Shown here in pieces: positions 27,975-36,791 of a stretch of DNA of 64,000 nucleotides. Under the pieces are notes generated by a model. That model ran no database searches and was not told where the DNA came from. It saw only the letters and a list, made by a program, of their open reading frames with translations. A program made the translations under genes and the position numbers. Source of the stretch: Pseudomonas grandcourensis (lineage in GTDB: Bacteria; Pseudomonadota; Gammaproteobacteria; Pseudomonadales; Pseudomonadaceae); the NCBI RefSeq assembly GCF_039909015.1, contig NZ_CP150919.1:1464501-1528500 (forward strand), written 5' to 3'. Every line of letters starts with the position of its first letter. The stretch's first letter is position 1.

Positions 27975-28337
27975 ATGAACGAGGTTGATGAACAGACCCA
28001 TTTGAATGAGGAGTTGTTGACCATAGCGCAGGCGTTTCTGGCCCGTCATGAAGGCGAGGGTGTGATTGATGATCAAGTGCTGTTCTGCCGTGCGGTGAGG
28101 CATTTGCAGAGTCTGGATATGCCGATGCACCAGGCGGAGCGGCTGGTCAGCCACGCCTATGGATTACTCAAGTCCAGCAACGATCGCCGACGTCTGGATC
28201 TGGCTGCAAGTTCCGAAACTGTCGCCGTGGTCACTGATCCGGCCAACGGTCTGACGTGGGCGGTGCCGGTAGGGTTGATCGTCAAGTTCGTCATCAACTC
28301 GCCGACCAATCGCAAGCTTCGACTGGTGGAGCCATGA
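27975..28337 (+). CDS. Hypothetical protein of the phage islet
   Basis: This 120-residue soluble protein starts at the ATG at 27975, eight bases after AGGAG, and two bases after the Ogr-like gene's stop. Its N-terminal half is acidic and helical (NEVDEQTHLNEELLTIAQAFLARHEG), the rest mixed. I recognise no family. Tight packing behind the Ogr-like gene suggests it belongs to the same phage-derived unit. Confidence 0.7.
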   Translation: MNEVDEQTHLNEELLTIAQAFLARHEGEGVIDDQVLFCRAVRHLQSLDMPMHQAERLVSHAYGLLKSSNDRRRLDLAASSETVAVVTDPANGLTWAVPVGLIVKFVINSPTNRKLRLVEP

Positions 28338-28469
28338 GGTAGCGACGGATGGATTCAGGTCCCGATCGGCGGGAACGGGACCTGGCGCAAAATTACCCCG
28401 TGCCCAAAACCCTCGTCCCCCCTAAAATACCCGGCATTCCCCGATTCGTATTGCCGAGGCCGTTTTTCC

Positions 28470-29696
28470 ATGTCCGTCACCGCCACTCCCGCCAGCCTCG
28501 CGCCGGATCATCACGCCCAGTTCATCGACCTGCTGCAATCCAGCATCGAGCACAACGCGTTCATCAAACTGGTGCTGGCCAAGTACGTGGGCGATGAAAC
28601 GGACCTGCAGCGGATCATCATTAAACCGGTGACGGTCAAGGCGCAGCCATGCCTGTCTTTTGTCTACCGCTACAAGACCCGCGATATCACCAAGAACCTG
28701 CCGCTGGTCGAAGGTGTGGAGAGCATTACCGGGCTGCTGCCGGCGTCGTTCAAAAATGCGCATTTGTTGTCGCTGACCGACGAAGCCCAGCTCGAATACA
28801 GCAAAAAGGGCAAGTCATCGCTGTTCAAGAGTCAACCTCAGCAATTGCGCGAAGTGCCATCAGCCGAGCACAACCGTGAGAAAAACCGTTTTCTTGACCT
28901 GAACCGGCCTTTTCTCGCCGACCTGGGTGTGACCAACAAGCAGCATGAGCTGATCCCGGCGATGTCGCGCAAGTGGAAGCAGATCAACAAGTTCATCGAA
29001 GTGTTCAGCCATGCGCTGACGTCGTCACCCCTGGCGCTGGACAAGCCGGTGCGGGTGGCGGACTTCGGTTCGGGCAAGGGCTACCTGACCTTCGCCATCC
29101 ACGATTACCTGCGCAACACCTTGAAGGCCGAAGGCGAGGTAACCGGTGTCGAGCTGCGCGAAGACATGGTCACCCTGTGCAACGCCGCCGCCGCCAGGCT
29201 TGAACACCCCGGCCTGGTGTTCAAGTGCGGTGACGTGCGTAGCGTGGCGCCGAGCGAGCTGGACGTGATGATCGCCCTGCATGCCTGCGATATCGCCACC
29301 GACTATGCGATCCACACCGGCATCCGTTCCGGCGCTTCGATCATCATGTGCTCGCCGTGCTGCCACAAACAGATCCGCCTGCAAATCCAGAGCCCGGCGC
29401 TGCTCAAGCCGATGCTGCAATACGGCTTGCACCTGGGCCAGCAGGCCGAGATGGTCACCGACAGTTTGCGCGCGTTGTTCCTTGAGGCCTGCGGCTACGA
29501 GACCAAGGTGTTCGAGTTCATCTCGCTGGACCACACCAACAAGAACAAGATGATCCTGGCGGTCAAGCGCGCCGAGCCGGTGGACCCGGCCCGGTTGCTG
29601 GCGAAGATTCAGGAGCTGAAGGATTTCTATCACATCAGCGAGCATTGCCTGGAAACACTGTTGCGCGCTGACGGTTTCCTCGGCGCTAAGGCTTGA
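28470..29696 (+). CDS. SAM-dependent methyltransferase of the METTL25/GSTCD-like group
   Basis: This 408-residue protein carries a Rossmann methyltransferase domain in its C-terminal half. Motif I is VADFGSGKGYLTFAIHDYL, and later comes the cysteine-rich IIMCSPCCHKQIR characteristic of the Methyltransf_32 type. The N-terminal 150 residues are a separate alpha/beta part. The substrate is unknown, possibly RNA. The gene ends in an 11-base convergent overlap with the EamA gene. Confidence 0.82.
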   Translation: MSVTATPASLAPDHHAQFIDLLQSSIEHNAFIKLVLAKYVGDETDLQRIIIKPVTVKAQPCLSFVYRYKTRDITKNLPLVEGVESITGLLPASFKNAHLLSLTDEAQLEYSKKGKSSLFKSQPQQLREVPSAEHNREKNRFLDLNRPFLADLGVTNKQHELIPAMSRKWKQINKFIEVFSHALTSSPLALDKPVRVADFGSGKGYLTFAIHDYLRNTLKAEGEVTGVELREDMVTLCNAAAARLEHPGLVFKCGDVRSVAPSELDVMIALHACDIATDYAIHTGIRSGASIIMCSPCCHKQIRLQIQSPALLKPMLQYGLHLGQQAEMVTDSLRALFLEACGYETKVFEFISLDHTNKNKMILAVKRAEPVDPARLLAKIQELKDFYHISEHCLETLLRADGFLGAKA

Positions 29697-30600
29697 GCTG
29701 AACCCCTGTCGGTAAGGTGCCCGGTTGTGCCGGGCGCACTGCTGTCTTGCGTCCCAGCATCACCGTCACGATCACCCCGCCCGCGAACAGCCAGGTAATC
29801 GGCTCCACATGTTCACCGAAGAACAGCGCCGAGAAGGCGATGGTGAAGAAGATCTGCAGCAACTGGATCTGACTGACCCGGGCAATGCCGCCCATGGCCA
29901 GCCCGGCGTACCAGGCGAAGAAGCCGATGAACTGCGAAAACAGCGAGACGTAGCCGAAGGCCCACCAGGTCTTGGCGGAGATTTCGCCCTGATACTGCAG
30001 CGCCAGATACACCACCGGGCCGATCAGCAGCGGCGTCGACAGCACCAGCGCCCAGCAGATCACCTGCCAGCCGCCCATTTCCCTGGCCAGTCGGCCTCCC
30101 TCGGCGTAGCCCAATCCGCCCACTGCAATGGCGCCAAGCATCAGCAAGTCACCGGCCTGAATGCTGCCGGCACCGCTGATCAGTGCATAGCCGAGCACCA
30201 ACGCACTGCCCAATGCGGCGCAGGCCCAGAAGGCTTTCGAAGGCCGCTCATGGGACAACCATGCGGCATACAGCGCCACGCACAGCGGCTGCAAGCCGTT
30301 GACCAGCGCCCCGTGGGACGCCGGCAAGGTTTGCATGGCCCAGGCCGACAACACCGGGAAACCGAGGATCACCCCGGCCATCACCAGCGTCAGGCCTTTG
30401 ATCTGTTTCCAGGTCGGCCATTTTTCCCGGTGCCACAGCAACAGCAAGGCCGCCGGAACCGCCGCAAACAGTGCCCGGCCCAGGCCGTTGAGCAGCGGGT
30501 GCAGTTCCTGCACGACGATCCGCGTGAAGGGCAGGGTGAGGCTGAAGATCACAACGCCGAGCAGGCCCAGGGCCATGCCGGTGTTTTCGCGCGAGGACAT
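29686..30600 (-). CDS. DMT-family EamA transporter
   Basis: This 304-residue protein has ten predicted helices in two EamA repeats (GLLGVVIFSLTLPFTRI at the start; AFSALFFGEHVEPITWLFAGG in the second repeat). It belongs to the drug/metabolite exporter superfamily, and the substrate is not predictable. Its end overlaps the convergent methyltransferase gene by 11 bases. Confidence 0.87.
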   Translation of the reverse strand: MSSRENTGMALGLLGVVIFSLTLPFTRIVVQELHPLLNGLGRALFAAVPAALLLLWHREKWPTWKQIKGLTLVMAGVILGFPVLSAWAMQTLPASHGALVNGLQPLCVALYAAWLSHERPSKAFWACAALGSALVLGYALISGAGSIQAGDLLMLGAIAVGGLGYAEGGRLAREMGGWQVICWALVLSTPLLIGPVVYLALQYQGEISAKTWWAFGYVSLFSQFIGFFAWYAGLAMGGIARVSQIQLLQIFFTIAFSALFFGEHVEPITWLFAGGVIVTVMLGRKTAVRPAQPGTLPTGVQLKP

Positions 30601-30805
30601 GATGGCAACCAGAATCGTAGTAGGTGGATGATGTTGTTATCTAGCCATAAACCCGGTGTAAGTCGCTGTTACAGCTAGGTGTAGAGTTATCCGTACAGTT
30701 GCAAACAAACCCTCGCCACAAGGTAGTAGCCGGTTGTTACCCAGCCCACCGGATAAGGACTACCTTGAATACTCCTGCAAGCCCACTTCCAGAGGAGTCC
30801 TCCCC

Positions 30806-31387
30806 ATGGCTGCGAAAAAAATTCTGATGCTGGTCGGCGATTACGTCGAAGACTATGAAGTGATGGTGCCGTTCCAGGCGTTGCTGATGGTTGGCCACAC
30901 GGTGCACGCCGTTTGCCCGGACAAGGCTGCCGGCCAGACCGTGCGCACGGCGATCCATGACTTTGAAGGCGACCAGACCTACAGTGAAAAGCCCGGTCAC
31001 CTGTTTGCCCTGAACTTCGATTTCGCCAAGGTCAACGCCGCCGATTATGACGCCGTGCTGATTCCGGGCGGCCGTGCGCCGGAGTACCTGCGCCTGAACG
31101 AAAAAGTCCTGGAGCTGGTGCGCGCATTCGACCAGGCCGGCAAGCCAATCGCTGCCGTGTGCCATGGCGCGCAGTTGCTGGCGGCCGCGGGGGTTCTCGA
31201 AGGTCGCGAATGCAGCGCTTATCCGGCCTGCGCTCCGGAAGTGCGACTGGCGGGCGGTACGTATATCGATATTCCGGTGACGGACGGCCATGTCCAGGGC
31301 AATCTGGCCACGGCTCCGGCCTGGCCTGCGCACCCGAACTGGCTGGCCGGTTTCCTGGGGTTGCTGGGTACCAAAATCACGCTGTAA
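30806..31387 (+). CDS. DJ-1/PfpI family protein
   Basis: This 193-residue class I glutamine-amidotransferase-like protein starts at the ATG at 30806 after AGAGGAG. The nucleophilic cysteine is in the elbow [10 protein letters not shown], and the conserved acid is in [14 protein letters not shown]. PfpI proteins are glyoxalase III-like, deglycase or protease-type stress proteins. The RHH gene follows after 14 bases, so they probably share a transcript. Confidence 0.9.
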   Translation: MAAKKILMLVGDYVEDYEVMVPFQALLMVGHTVHAVCPDKAAGQTVRTAIHDFEGDQTYSEKPGHLFALNFDFAKVNAADYDAVLIPGGRAPEYLRLNEKVLELVRAFDQAGKPIAAVCHGAQLLAAAGVLEGRECSAYPACAPEVRLAGGTYIDIPVTDGHVQGNLATAPAWPAHPNWLAGFLGLLGTKITL

Positions 31388-31401
31388 CGAGGGACACGTC
31401 C

Positions 31402-31707
31402 ATGTGCGAGCTGTACGTCAAAGCCGACCCGATACTCTATGAATCGCGCTCCCGCTCGCTGCGCATCTGCGGGGTGGTCACCACCCTGCGGCTGGAGAAT
31501 CAGTTCTGGGACATCCTCAGCGAAATTGCCGAAGTCGACGGCATGACCACCAATCAGTTGATCGCCAAACTGTATGAAGAGGTGATGGACTATCGCGGCG
31601 AGGTGGTCAATTTCGCTTCGTTCCTGCGGGTGAGTTGTACGCGGTATCTGAGCCAGCGGCGGAATTCGACGCCGGAGTTGTCGGTGGTGCGGGCAGTGGT
31701 GAAGTAA
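31402..31707 (+). CDS. Ribbon-helix-helix protein
   Basis: This 101-residue protein starts at the ATG at 31402. After MCELYVKADPILYESRSRSLRICG comes an RHH_4-like domain (VVTTLRLENQFWDILSEIAEVDGMTTNQLIAKLYEEVM). It is probably a small DNA-binding regulator. The longer frame from 31159 overlaps the PfpI gene and is not needed. Confidence 0.8.
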   Translation: MCELYVKADPILYESRSRSLRICGVVTTLRLENQFWDILSEIAEVDGMTTNQLIAKLYEEVMDYRGEVVNFASFLRVSCTRYLSQRRNSTPELSVVRAVVK

Positions 31708-31722
31708 GGAAGATCGTGTTGA

Positions 31723-31750
31723 CGCCATCGCGAGCTTGCTCGCGATGGCG
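31723..31750. repeat. Single REP-like palindrome
   Basis: CGCCATCGCGAGC-TT-GCTCGCGATGGCG is a perfect 13-bp palindrome after the RHH gene. It is a lone REP hairpin without a partner and has no T-run. Confidence 0.8.
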
Positions 31751-31827
31751 ATGGTGCAGGCGACAGAAATCCCGGCTTGGTCTTTACTGTGAAGCGCGCA
31801 ACCTCTCAATCGCCAAGGAGAAAGAGC

Positions 31828-32172
31828 ATGTCCGGATGGTATGAAGTGAGCAAAAGCAGCAATGGCCAGTTCAGGTTTGTCCTCAAGGCGGCCAACGCCG
31901 AGACCATTCTGACCAGCGAGCTGTACACCACCCACGCCGCCGCCGACAAAGGCATCGCCTCGGTCCAGGCGAACAGCCCGCTGGACGAGCGCTACGAGAA
32001 GAAAACCACCAAGGATGGCCACCCGTATTTCAACCTCAAGGCGGGCAACCACGAGATCATCGGCAGCAGCGAAGCCTATTCCTCTGATGCCGCCATGGAG
32101 AAAGGCATTGCCAGCGTGAAGGCTAATGGCACGAGCAAAGTGGTCAAGGACAAGACTTTGCCGGTGCTTTGA
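31828..32172 (+). CDS. YegP-type protein with two DUF1508 repeats
   Basis: This 114-residue protein starts at the ATG at 31828 after AAGGAG. Two repeats align by eye: GWYEVSKSSNGQFRFVLKAAN with TILTSELYTTHAAADKGIASV, and YEKKTTKDGHPYFNLKAGN with IIGSSEAYSSDAAMEKGIASV. The family is small and cytosolic, and its function is uncertain. Confidence 0.9.
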   Translation: MSGWYEVSKSSNGQFRFVLKAANAETILTSELYTTHAAADKGIASVQANSPLDERYEKKTTKDGHPYFNLKAGNHEIIGSSEAYSSDAAMEKGIASVKANGTSKVVKDKTLPVL

Positions 32173-32200
32173 GTACAGCTTTCAAATCCAGCACAAATCC

Positions 32201-32272
32201 CTGTGGGAGCAGGCTCGCTCCCACAAGGGTAATGCACTCCAATGTGGGAGCGAGCCTGCTCGCGAAGGCGTC
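32201..32272. repeat. REP elements, one truncated, direct order
   Basis: CTGTGGGAGCAGGCTCGCTCC (shortened unit at 32201-32225) is followed by TGTGGGAGCGAGCCTGCTCG at 32242-32262. They lie between convergent genes. Confidence 0.85.
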
Positions 32273-32285
32273 AGATCAGTCGCCG

Positions 32286-33305
32286 CTAAACCTCGACCGG
32301 AACCGCCAGCTTCGTGCCACCCAGTGCATGGCTCTTGGAATCAAAAAACCGCAACTCAACCCCCGTCCCCTCGAACACTTTCGCGTAATGCCGTTTCTGG
32401 TGCTGGATGAACGCCTTGCTGCGCGGGTAAATCGAGATCGCCAGCACCTGCGGTTTTGCCTGGCGCAAGGCATGGATGATGTGGCTGTCCTGCTCCCCCA
32501 GCGCATGGCCGAAGATGCACAGCGCCTGGCCGTGACCGAGTAGTTGCTCGTAGCAGAACGACAGGTAGTCCGAACTGCGGATGGTCTTGAGCTTGTCCGC
32601 ACTCGGCCCTTCGTTGACGAACAGCGGCACGTCGTCGAGGGTCTTGATCGTGTTGTTGATGGCGAAACTGCCCAGCAACGTGCCCTCGGTCGACATCAGC
32701 TTGCGCGCCGTACCGTCCTGGTTGCGCACCAGATGCAGACCGCCGTGCAGGTACAGCAAACGGGTTTTATCGGTGTCCGTGTCGCTCAGGTCGAAACCGG
32801 GTTCGGCGCCCTGGAACAGATCGCTGATTGCCTCAGGCTGGTGTTGCACCGCCCAGTAGTTGAGCAAGTCGTAGTTGGTGGTGAACACCGTGCGATAGCT
32901 GGCCAGTTCCTGATTGATGGTAACCAGCGTCGAAGGCACCACCAGCCGCCACGGGATATGCACCGCATGCACGGTATTGATCAGCGCTTCCTTGATCGCG
33001 TAGTAGCGATTGCGCGGGGCGGCGGAGCTGACAGCCAGGGCCTTGTTGACCCGGCTGGTGGTTTTCAGGGCGCTCAGCACCTGCTCGAAACTGCGGGTCT
33101 GCATCGCATCGAACACGCTCAGCTCGGATTGGCTCAGGGGTTTTTCTTCAACGGTGCGGGCGTTTTCGAACAGTGACTCGTAGCCGAAATCGTCCCACAC
33201 CGCGCGACTGGCCCCGTTGCCTACCAGCAAACCACTGAACGAAGCGGTGTTGCGCAAGGCGTTCCAGTCTTCAAGTTGAGCATCGACATCCTGGAAATCG
33301 GTCAT
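32286..33305 (-). CDS. DUF4917 protein with SIR2-like fold
   Basis: This 339-residue soluble protein has the marks of a SIR2-like nucleotide-binding domain: LLVGNGASRAVW at the N-terminus, VFTTNYDLLNYW in the middle, LYLHGGLHLVR, and IFGHALGEQDSHI near the C-terminus. It fits DUF4917. SIR2-like proteins bind or cleave NAD, and several act in phage defence, but this family's role is not established. The gene is a single transcription unit, divergent from the LysR gene at 33438. Confidence 0.82.
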   Translation of the reverse strand: MTDFQDVDAQLEDWNALRNTASFSGLLVGNGASRAVWDDFGYESLFENARTVEEKPLSQSELSVFDAMQTRSFEQVLSALKTTSRVNKALAVSSAAPRNRYYAIKEALINTVHAVHIPWRLVVPSTLVTINQELASYRTVFTTNYDLLNYWAVQHQPEAISDLFQGAEPGFDLSDTDTDKTRLLYLHGGLHLVRNQDGTARKLMSTEGTLLGSFAINNTIKTLDDVPLFVNEGPSADKLKTIRSSDYLSFCYEQLLGHGQALCIFGHALGEQDSHIIHALRQAKPQVLAISIYPRSKAFIQHQKRHYAKVFEGTGVELRFFDSKSHALGGTKLAVPVEV

Positions 33306-33437
33306 TGCGGTCTTCGTCTCACGGCAAAAGGTCTGTGGGCGGCGACTTTATCACGACCGGGTGCCCGGACCACGGTACGACTGGGGTGAACAACGCTATG
33401 CTGCGGTTTCGCCTGAGCCGACTTCGCCGAGTACCCG

Positions 33438-34346
33438 ATGCTGCAAAAAAGCCTGATCCGCCGTCTCGACCTGATCACTCTGCAACTGTTCGTCGCCGTG
33501 CATGAAGAAGGCACGCTGACCCGTGCCGCCTCGCGCGAAGCAATTGCCGTCTCGGCGGCGAGCAAGCGCTTGATGGAGCTGGAGGAGGCGCTGGGCATCA
33601 GCCTGTTCGTGCGTCAGGCCAAGGGCATGTCCCTGACGCCGGCCGGTGAAACCCTGCTGCACCACGCCCGGCAGATGTTGTTCAACGTCGAGAAAATGGG
33701 GCTTGAACTGGGGGAGCACAGCCACGGTGTGCGCGGCTATGTGCGGATGCTTGCCAACCTGTCGGCGATCATTCAGTTTTTGCCCGAGGACCTGCGGGAT
33801 TTTTCCGAGCGTCACCCACAGGTCAAGACCGACCTCGAAGAGCGCCCCAGCGGCGGGGTGATTCAGGGCGTGCTCGACGGGGTGGCCGACCTCGGGATCT
33901 GCTCCATCGACAGTGACATCAAGGGGCTGCACAGCGTGCTGTATCGCCAGGACAAACTGGTGGTGTTGATGCCACCGCACCATCCATTGGCGAGTCGGTC
34001 GAGTGTGGCGTTCGCCGACACGCTGGACAGCGATTACGTTGGCTTGCATGCCGCCAGTTCGATCAACATGCGCACCCACGCGGCGGCGCGCGAGGCCGGC
34101 AAGGTGTTGCGGGTTCGTATTCATGTGCCGGGGTTTGATGCGATGTGCCGGATGGTCCAGGCCAACATGGGCATCGGCATCCTTCCGCAGCGCGCCTTTG
34201 AATTGTTTGGCCGGGCACTGGGATTGCACGCGGTGCCGTTGACGGACGAATGGTCCGATCGGGCGTTGATTTTGGTGGTGCGCGATGAGGCGTTACTGTC
34301 GCCGGTGAGCCGGATGTTGTTTGAGCATTTGCGGGGTCCAGCCTGA
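33438..34346 (+). CDS. LysR-family regulator of the adjacent CoA-transferase/lyase genes
   Basis: This 302-residue LTTR has its HTH at FVAVHEEGTLTRAASREAIAVSAASKRLMELEEALGI and the effector domain after residue 90. It lies 158 bases upstream of, and in the same direction as, the CoA-transferase gene. The gap contains a 10-bp palindrome at 34400-34424, a candidate operator. Its ligand is unknown, probably the acid degraded by the linked enzymes. Confidence 0.88.
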   Translation: MLQKSLIRRLDLITLQLFVAVHEEGTLTRAASREAIAVSAASKRLMELEEALGISLFVRQAKGMSLTPAGETLLHHARQMLFNVEKMGLELGEHSHGVRGYVRMLANLSAIIQFLPEDLRDFSERHPQVKTDLEERPSGGVIQGVLDGVADLGICSIDSDIKGLHSVLYRQDKLVVLMPPHHPLASRSSVAFADTLDSDYVGLHAASSINMRTHAAAREAGKVLRVRIHVPGFDAMCRMVQANMGIGILPQRAFELFGRALGLHAVPLTDEWSDRALILVVRDEALLSPVSRMLFEHLRGPA

Positions 34347-34399
34347 TAGTTCTCGGCTGAATGGGCGGGGCCTCTTCGCGAGGCCACGACAATCTTCCA

Positions 34400-34424
34400 G
34401 AGCGTTCGCATTTCGCGAACGCTC
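34400..34424. promoter_or_regulatory. Perfect palindrome before the CoA-transferase gene
   Basis: GAGCGTTCGC-ATTTC-GCGAACGCTC, 10-bp arms with a 5-base centre, lies 80 bases upstream of the CoA-transferase start. It is more symmetric than a typical LTTR box, so it may be an operator or an RNA hairpin. No T-run follows. Confidence 0.55.
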
Positions 34425-34504
34425 GTTGCCAACTGAAGGTTGGATTCCCGAGCCCCCTGTCCTCTAGCCTTGGCGAACATTCCAAGAACAAGAGGTACCC
34501 CGCG

Positions 34505-35698
34505 ATGACTGCCCCCTTGAGTGCGATCAAAGTGATCGAGATCGGCACGCTGATTGCCGCGCCGTTTGCGGCGCGCATGCTGGCCGAGTTCGGCGCCGAA
34601 GTGATCAAGATCGAAGCCATGGGGCAGGGCGATCCCCTGCGCAAATGGCGCAAGCTGCACGAAGGCACCTCGCTGTGGTGGTACCTGCAATCGCGCAACA
34701 AGAAGTCCCTGGCGCTGAACCTCAAATCTCCCGAAGGCATCGAACTGGTCAAGCAACTGGCGACCAGCGCCGATGTGCTGATCGAGAACCTGCGCCCCGG
34801 CGCCCTGGAAAAACTCGGCCTCGGTTGGGACGTGTTGCACGCGCTCAATCCCAACCTGACGCTGGTGCGGATTTCCGGTTACGGCCAGACCGGTCCGTAC
34901 CGTGATCGTCCAGGTTTCGGTGCCATAGGCGAAGCCATGGGCGGGATTCGCTACACCACCGGCACCCCTGGTTCGCCACCGGCACGGGTCGGTGTCAGCC
35001 TTGGCGATTCCCTGGCGTCGCTGCACGCGGTGATCGGCGCGCTGATGTCGCTGCTAAGGGTCAAGACCGGGCAGGGCGGCGGGCAAATCGTTGATGTGTC
35101 CCTGGCCGAAAGCGTATTCAACGTCATGGAAAGCCTGGTGCCGGAATACGACATGCTGGGCCATGTGCGCGAACGCAGCGGCGGTGCCTTGCCGGGCATC
35201 GCGCCCTCCAACACCTACTTGACGGCCGACGGTGCCTACGTGGTGATTGCCGGCAACAGCGATCCGATCTACAAGCGCCTGATGCAAACCATCGGCCGCC
35301 CCGATCTGGCCGAGGCGGCGGAATTCGCCCACAACGACGGGCGTGCAGCCAAGAGCAATCTGCTCGACGCCGCCATTACCCACTGGACCAGCAGTTTGCC
35401 CATCGACGAGGTACTGGCCGCCCTGGAAACCGCCGAAGTCCCGGCCGGCCGCATCTACTCGGTGGCCGACATCGTCGCCGATCCGCACTATCAGGCGCGG
35501 GACATGCTGCTCAATGCCGAGCTGCCCGGTGGCGCCACGGTGAAGATGCCGGGCATCGTGCCGAAACTCTCCGAGACACCCGGAGGCGTGAACTGGTCCG
35601 GCCCCGGGTTGGGCCAGCACACCGACGGCATCCTCGCGCAATTGGGCCTGACCGCGATGGACATCGAACGCCTGAAAGTCGAAGGAGTGGTGCAATGA
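34505..35698 (+). CDS. Type III (CaiB/BaiF) CoA-transferase
   Basis: This 398-residue family III CoA-transferase has its start at 34505. The N-terminal Rossmann part has VIEIGTLIAAPFAARMLAEFGA, and IENLRPGALEKLGLGWD is typical. The catalytic aspartate is expected in QIVDVSLAESVF. The HMG-CoA-lyase-type gene overlaps its end by ATGA, so the pair probably activates a dicarboxylate (for example 3-hydroxy-3-methylglutarate or citramalate-like) to its CoA ester and cleaves it. It resembles succinyl-CoA:glutarate/HMG CoA-transferases. Confidence 0.88.
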   Translation: MTAPLSAIKVIEIGTLIAAPFAARMLAEFGAEVIKIEAMGQGDPLRKWRKLHEGTSLWWYLQSRNKKSLALNLKSPEGIELVKQLATSADVLIENLRPGALEKLGLGWDVLHALNPNLTLVRISGYGQTGPYRDRPGFGAIGEAMGGIRYTTGTPGSPPARVGVSLGDSLASLHAVIGALMSLLRVKTGQGGGQIVDVSLAESVFNVMESLVPEYDMLGHVRERSGGALPGIAPSNTYLTADGAYVVIAGNSDPIYKRLMQTIGRPDLAEAAEFAHNDGRAAKSNLLDAAITHWTSSLPIDEVLAALETAEVPAGRIYSVADIVADPHYQARDMLLNAELPGGATVKMPGIVPKLSETPGGVNWSGPGLGQHTDGILAQLGLTAMDIERLKVEGVVQ

Positions 35699-36621
35699 TC
35701 AGCGATTATTCCGACAGCCTGATCGTGCAGGAAGTGTCCCCGCGCGACGGTTTGCAAATCGAGCCGAGCTGGGTTGAAACCGACGACAAGATAGCCCTGA
35801 TCGATCAACTGTCGCAGGCCGGGTTCAGCCGTATCGAGGCCGGTTCGTTCGTGTCGCCCAAGGCCATTCCGGCACTGCGAGATGGCGAACTGGTGTTCAA
35901 GGGCATCGCCCGGCAACCGGGGGTGATCTACGTCGCGTTGATCCCCAACCTCAAAGGCGCGCAACGGGCGCTGGCGTGCCGTGCCGATGAGCTGAACCTG
36001 GTGATGTCCGCCAGCCAGACCCACAACCGGGCGAACATGCGCATGAGTTGCGAAGAATCATTGGCCGCGTTCGGCGAAATTGTGCAGTACGTCGGCGACA
36101 GTCCCGTGCGGCTCAACGCCAGCATCGCCACCACATTCGGCTGCCCGTTCGAAGGCAAGATCGATGAGGATCGCGTACTGCAAATCGTCGAGGCCTATCA
36201 GGAACTCGGCATCCGGGGCATCACCCTGGCCGACACCACCGGCATGGCTAATCCGCGTCAGGTCGACCGGCTGGTGCGCCAGGTGCTGCAGCGTGTGTCC
36301 TCGGCGGACCTGACCCTACACTTTCACAACACCCGCGGCCTTGGACTGTGCAATGTGCTGGCCGCTTACGAGGCCGGTGCCCGGCGCTTCGACGCGGCCC
36401 TCGGCGGCCTCGGCGGCTGCCCGTTTGCGCCGGGGGCATCGGGAAACATCTGCACCGAGGATCTGGTGAACCTGTGCGATGAAGTCGGCATTCATACCGG
36501 TATCGATTTGCCGCTGCTGCTGAAACTGTCCCGAGGACTACCGGCGCTGCTGGGTCATGAAGTGCCCGGACAACTGGCCAAGGCCGGGCGCAATTGCGAC
36601 CTGCACCCGATCCCCACCTGA
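35695..36621 (+). CDS. Hydroxymethylglutaryl-CoA lyase family protein
   Basis: This 308-residue TIM-barrel lyase has VQEVSPRDGLQIEPSWV at the N-terminus (catalytic Arg-Asp), LHFHNTRGLGLCN with the metal-binding His pair, and the active-site Cys loop GGLGGCPFAPGASGNI. HMG-CoA lyases split a 3-hydroxy-3-methyl acyl-CoA into acetyl-CoA plus a keto acid. It is coupled to the CoA-transferase and followed by a transporter; no leucine-pathway genes are nearby, so it likely serves an imported acid. Confidence 0.9.
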   Translation: MISDYSDSLIVQEVSPRDGLQIEPSWVETDDKIALIDQLSQAGFSRIEAGSFVSPKAIPALRDGELVFKGIARQPGVIYVALIPNLKGAQRALACRADELNLVMSASQTHNRANMRMSCEESLAAFGEIVQYVGDSPVRLNASIATTFGCPFEGKIDEDRVLQIVEAYQELGIRGITLADTTGMANPRQVDRLVRQVLQRVSSADLTLHFHNTRGLGLCNVLAAYEAGARRFDAALGGLGGCPFAPGASGNICTEDLVNLCDEVGIHTGIDLPLLLKLSRGLPALLGHEVPGQLAKAGRNCDLHPIPT

Positions 36622-36631
36622 CACCAATCCC

Positions 36632-36723
36632 CTGTAGGAGCGAGCCTGCTCGCGATAGCGGTGAGGCAGTCGACATCAATGTTGGATGTGACTCAGTCAT
36701 CGCGAGCAGGCTCGCTCCTACAG
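36632..36723. repeat. REP pair inside the catabolic gene set
   Basis: CTGTAGGAGCGAGCCTGCTC and its inverted copy lie between the lyase and MFS genes, about 45 bases apart. It could lower expression of the downstream transporter. Confidence 0.9.
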
Positions 36724-36744
36724 TAAAAAGCACCTCAACCAGAC

Positions 36745-36752
36745 AACAAAAA
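36745..36752 (+). promoter_or_regulatory. Possible Hfq/Crc catabolite-repression motif
   Basis: AACAAAAA, inside ACAACAAAAACAA, fits the AAnAAnAA pattern bound by Hfq with Crc. It lies 40 bases before the MFS start, a little far from the ribosome site. Such motifs occur by chance, so this is tentative. Confidence 0.3.
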
Positions 36753-36791
36753 CAATCGGACACCCACGGGAAGTCCGCCTGGAGAAACGCA

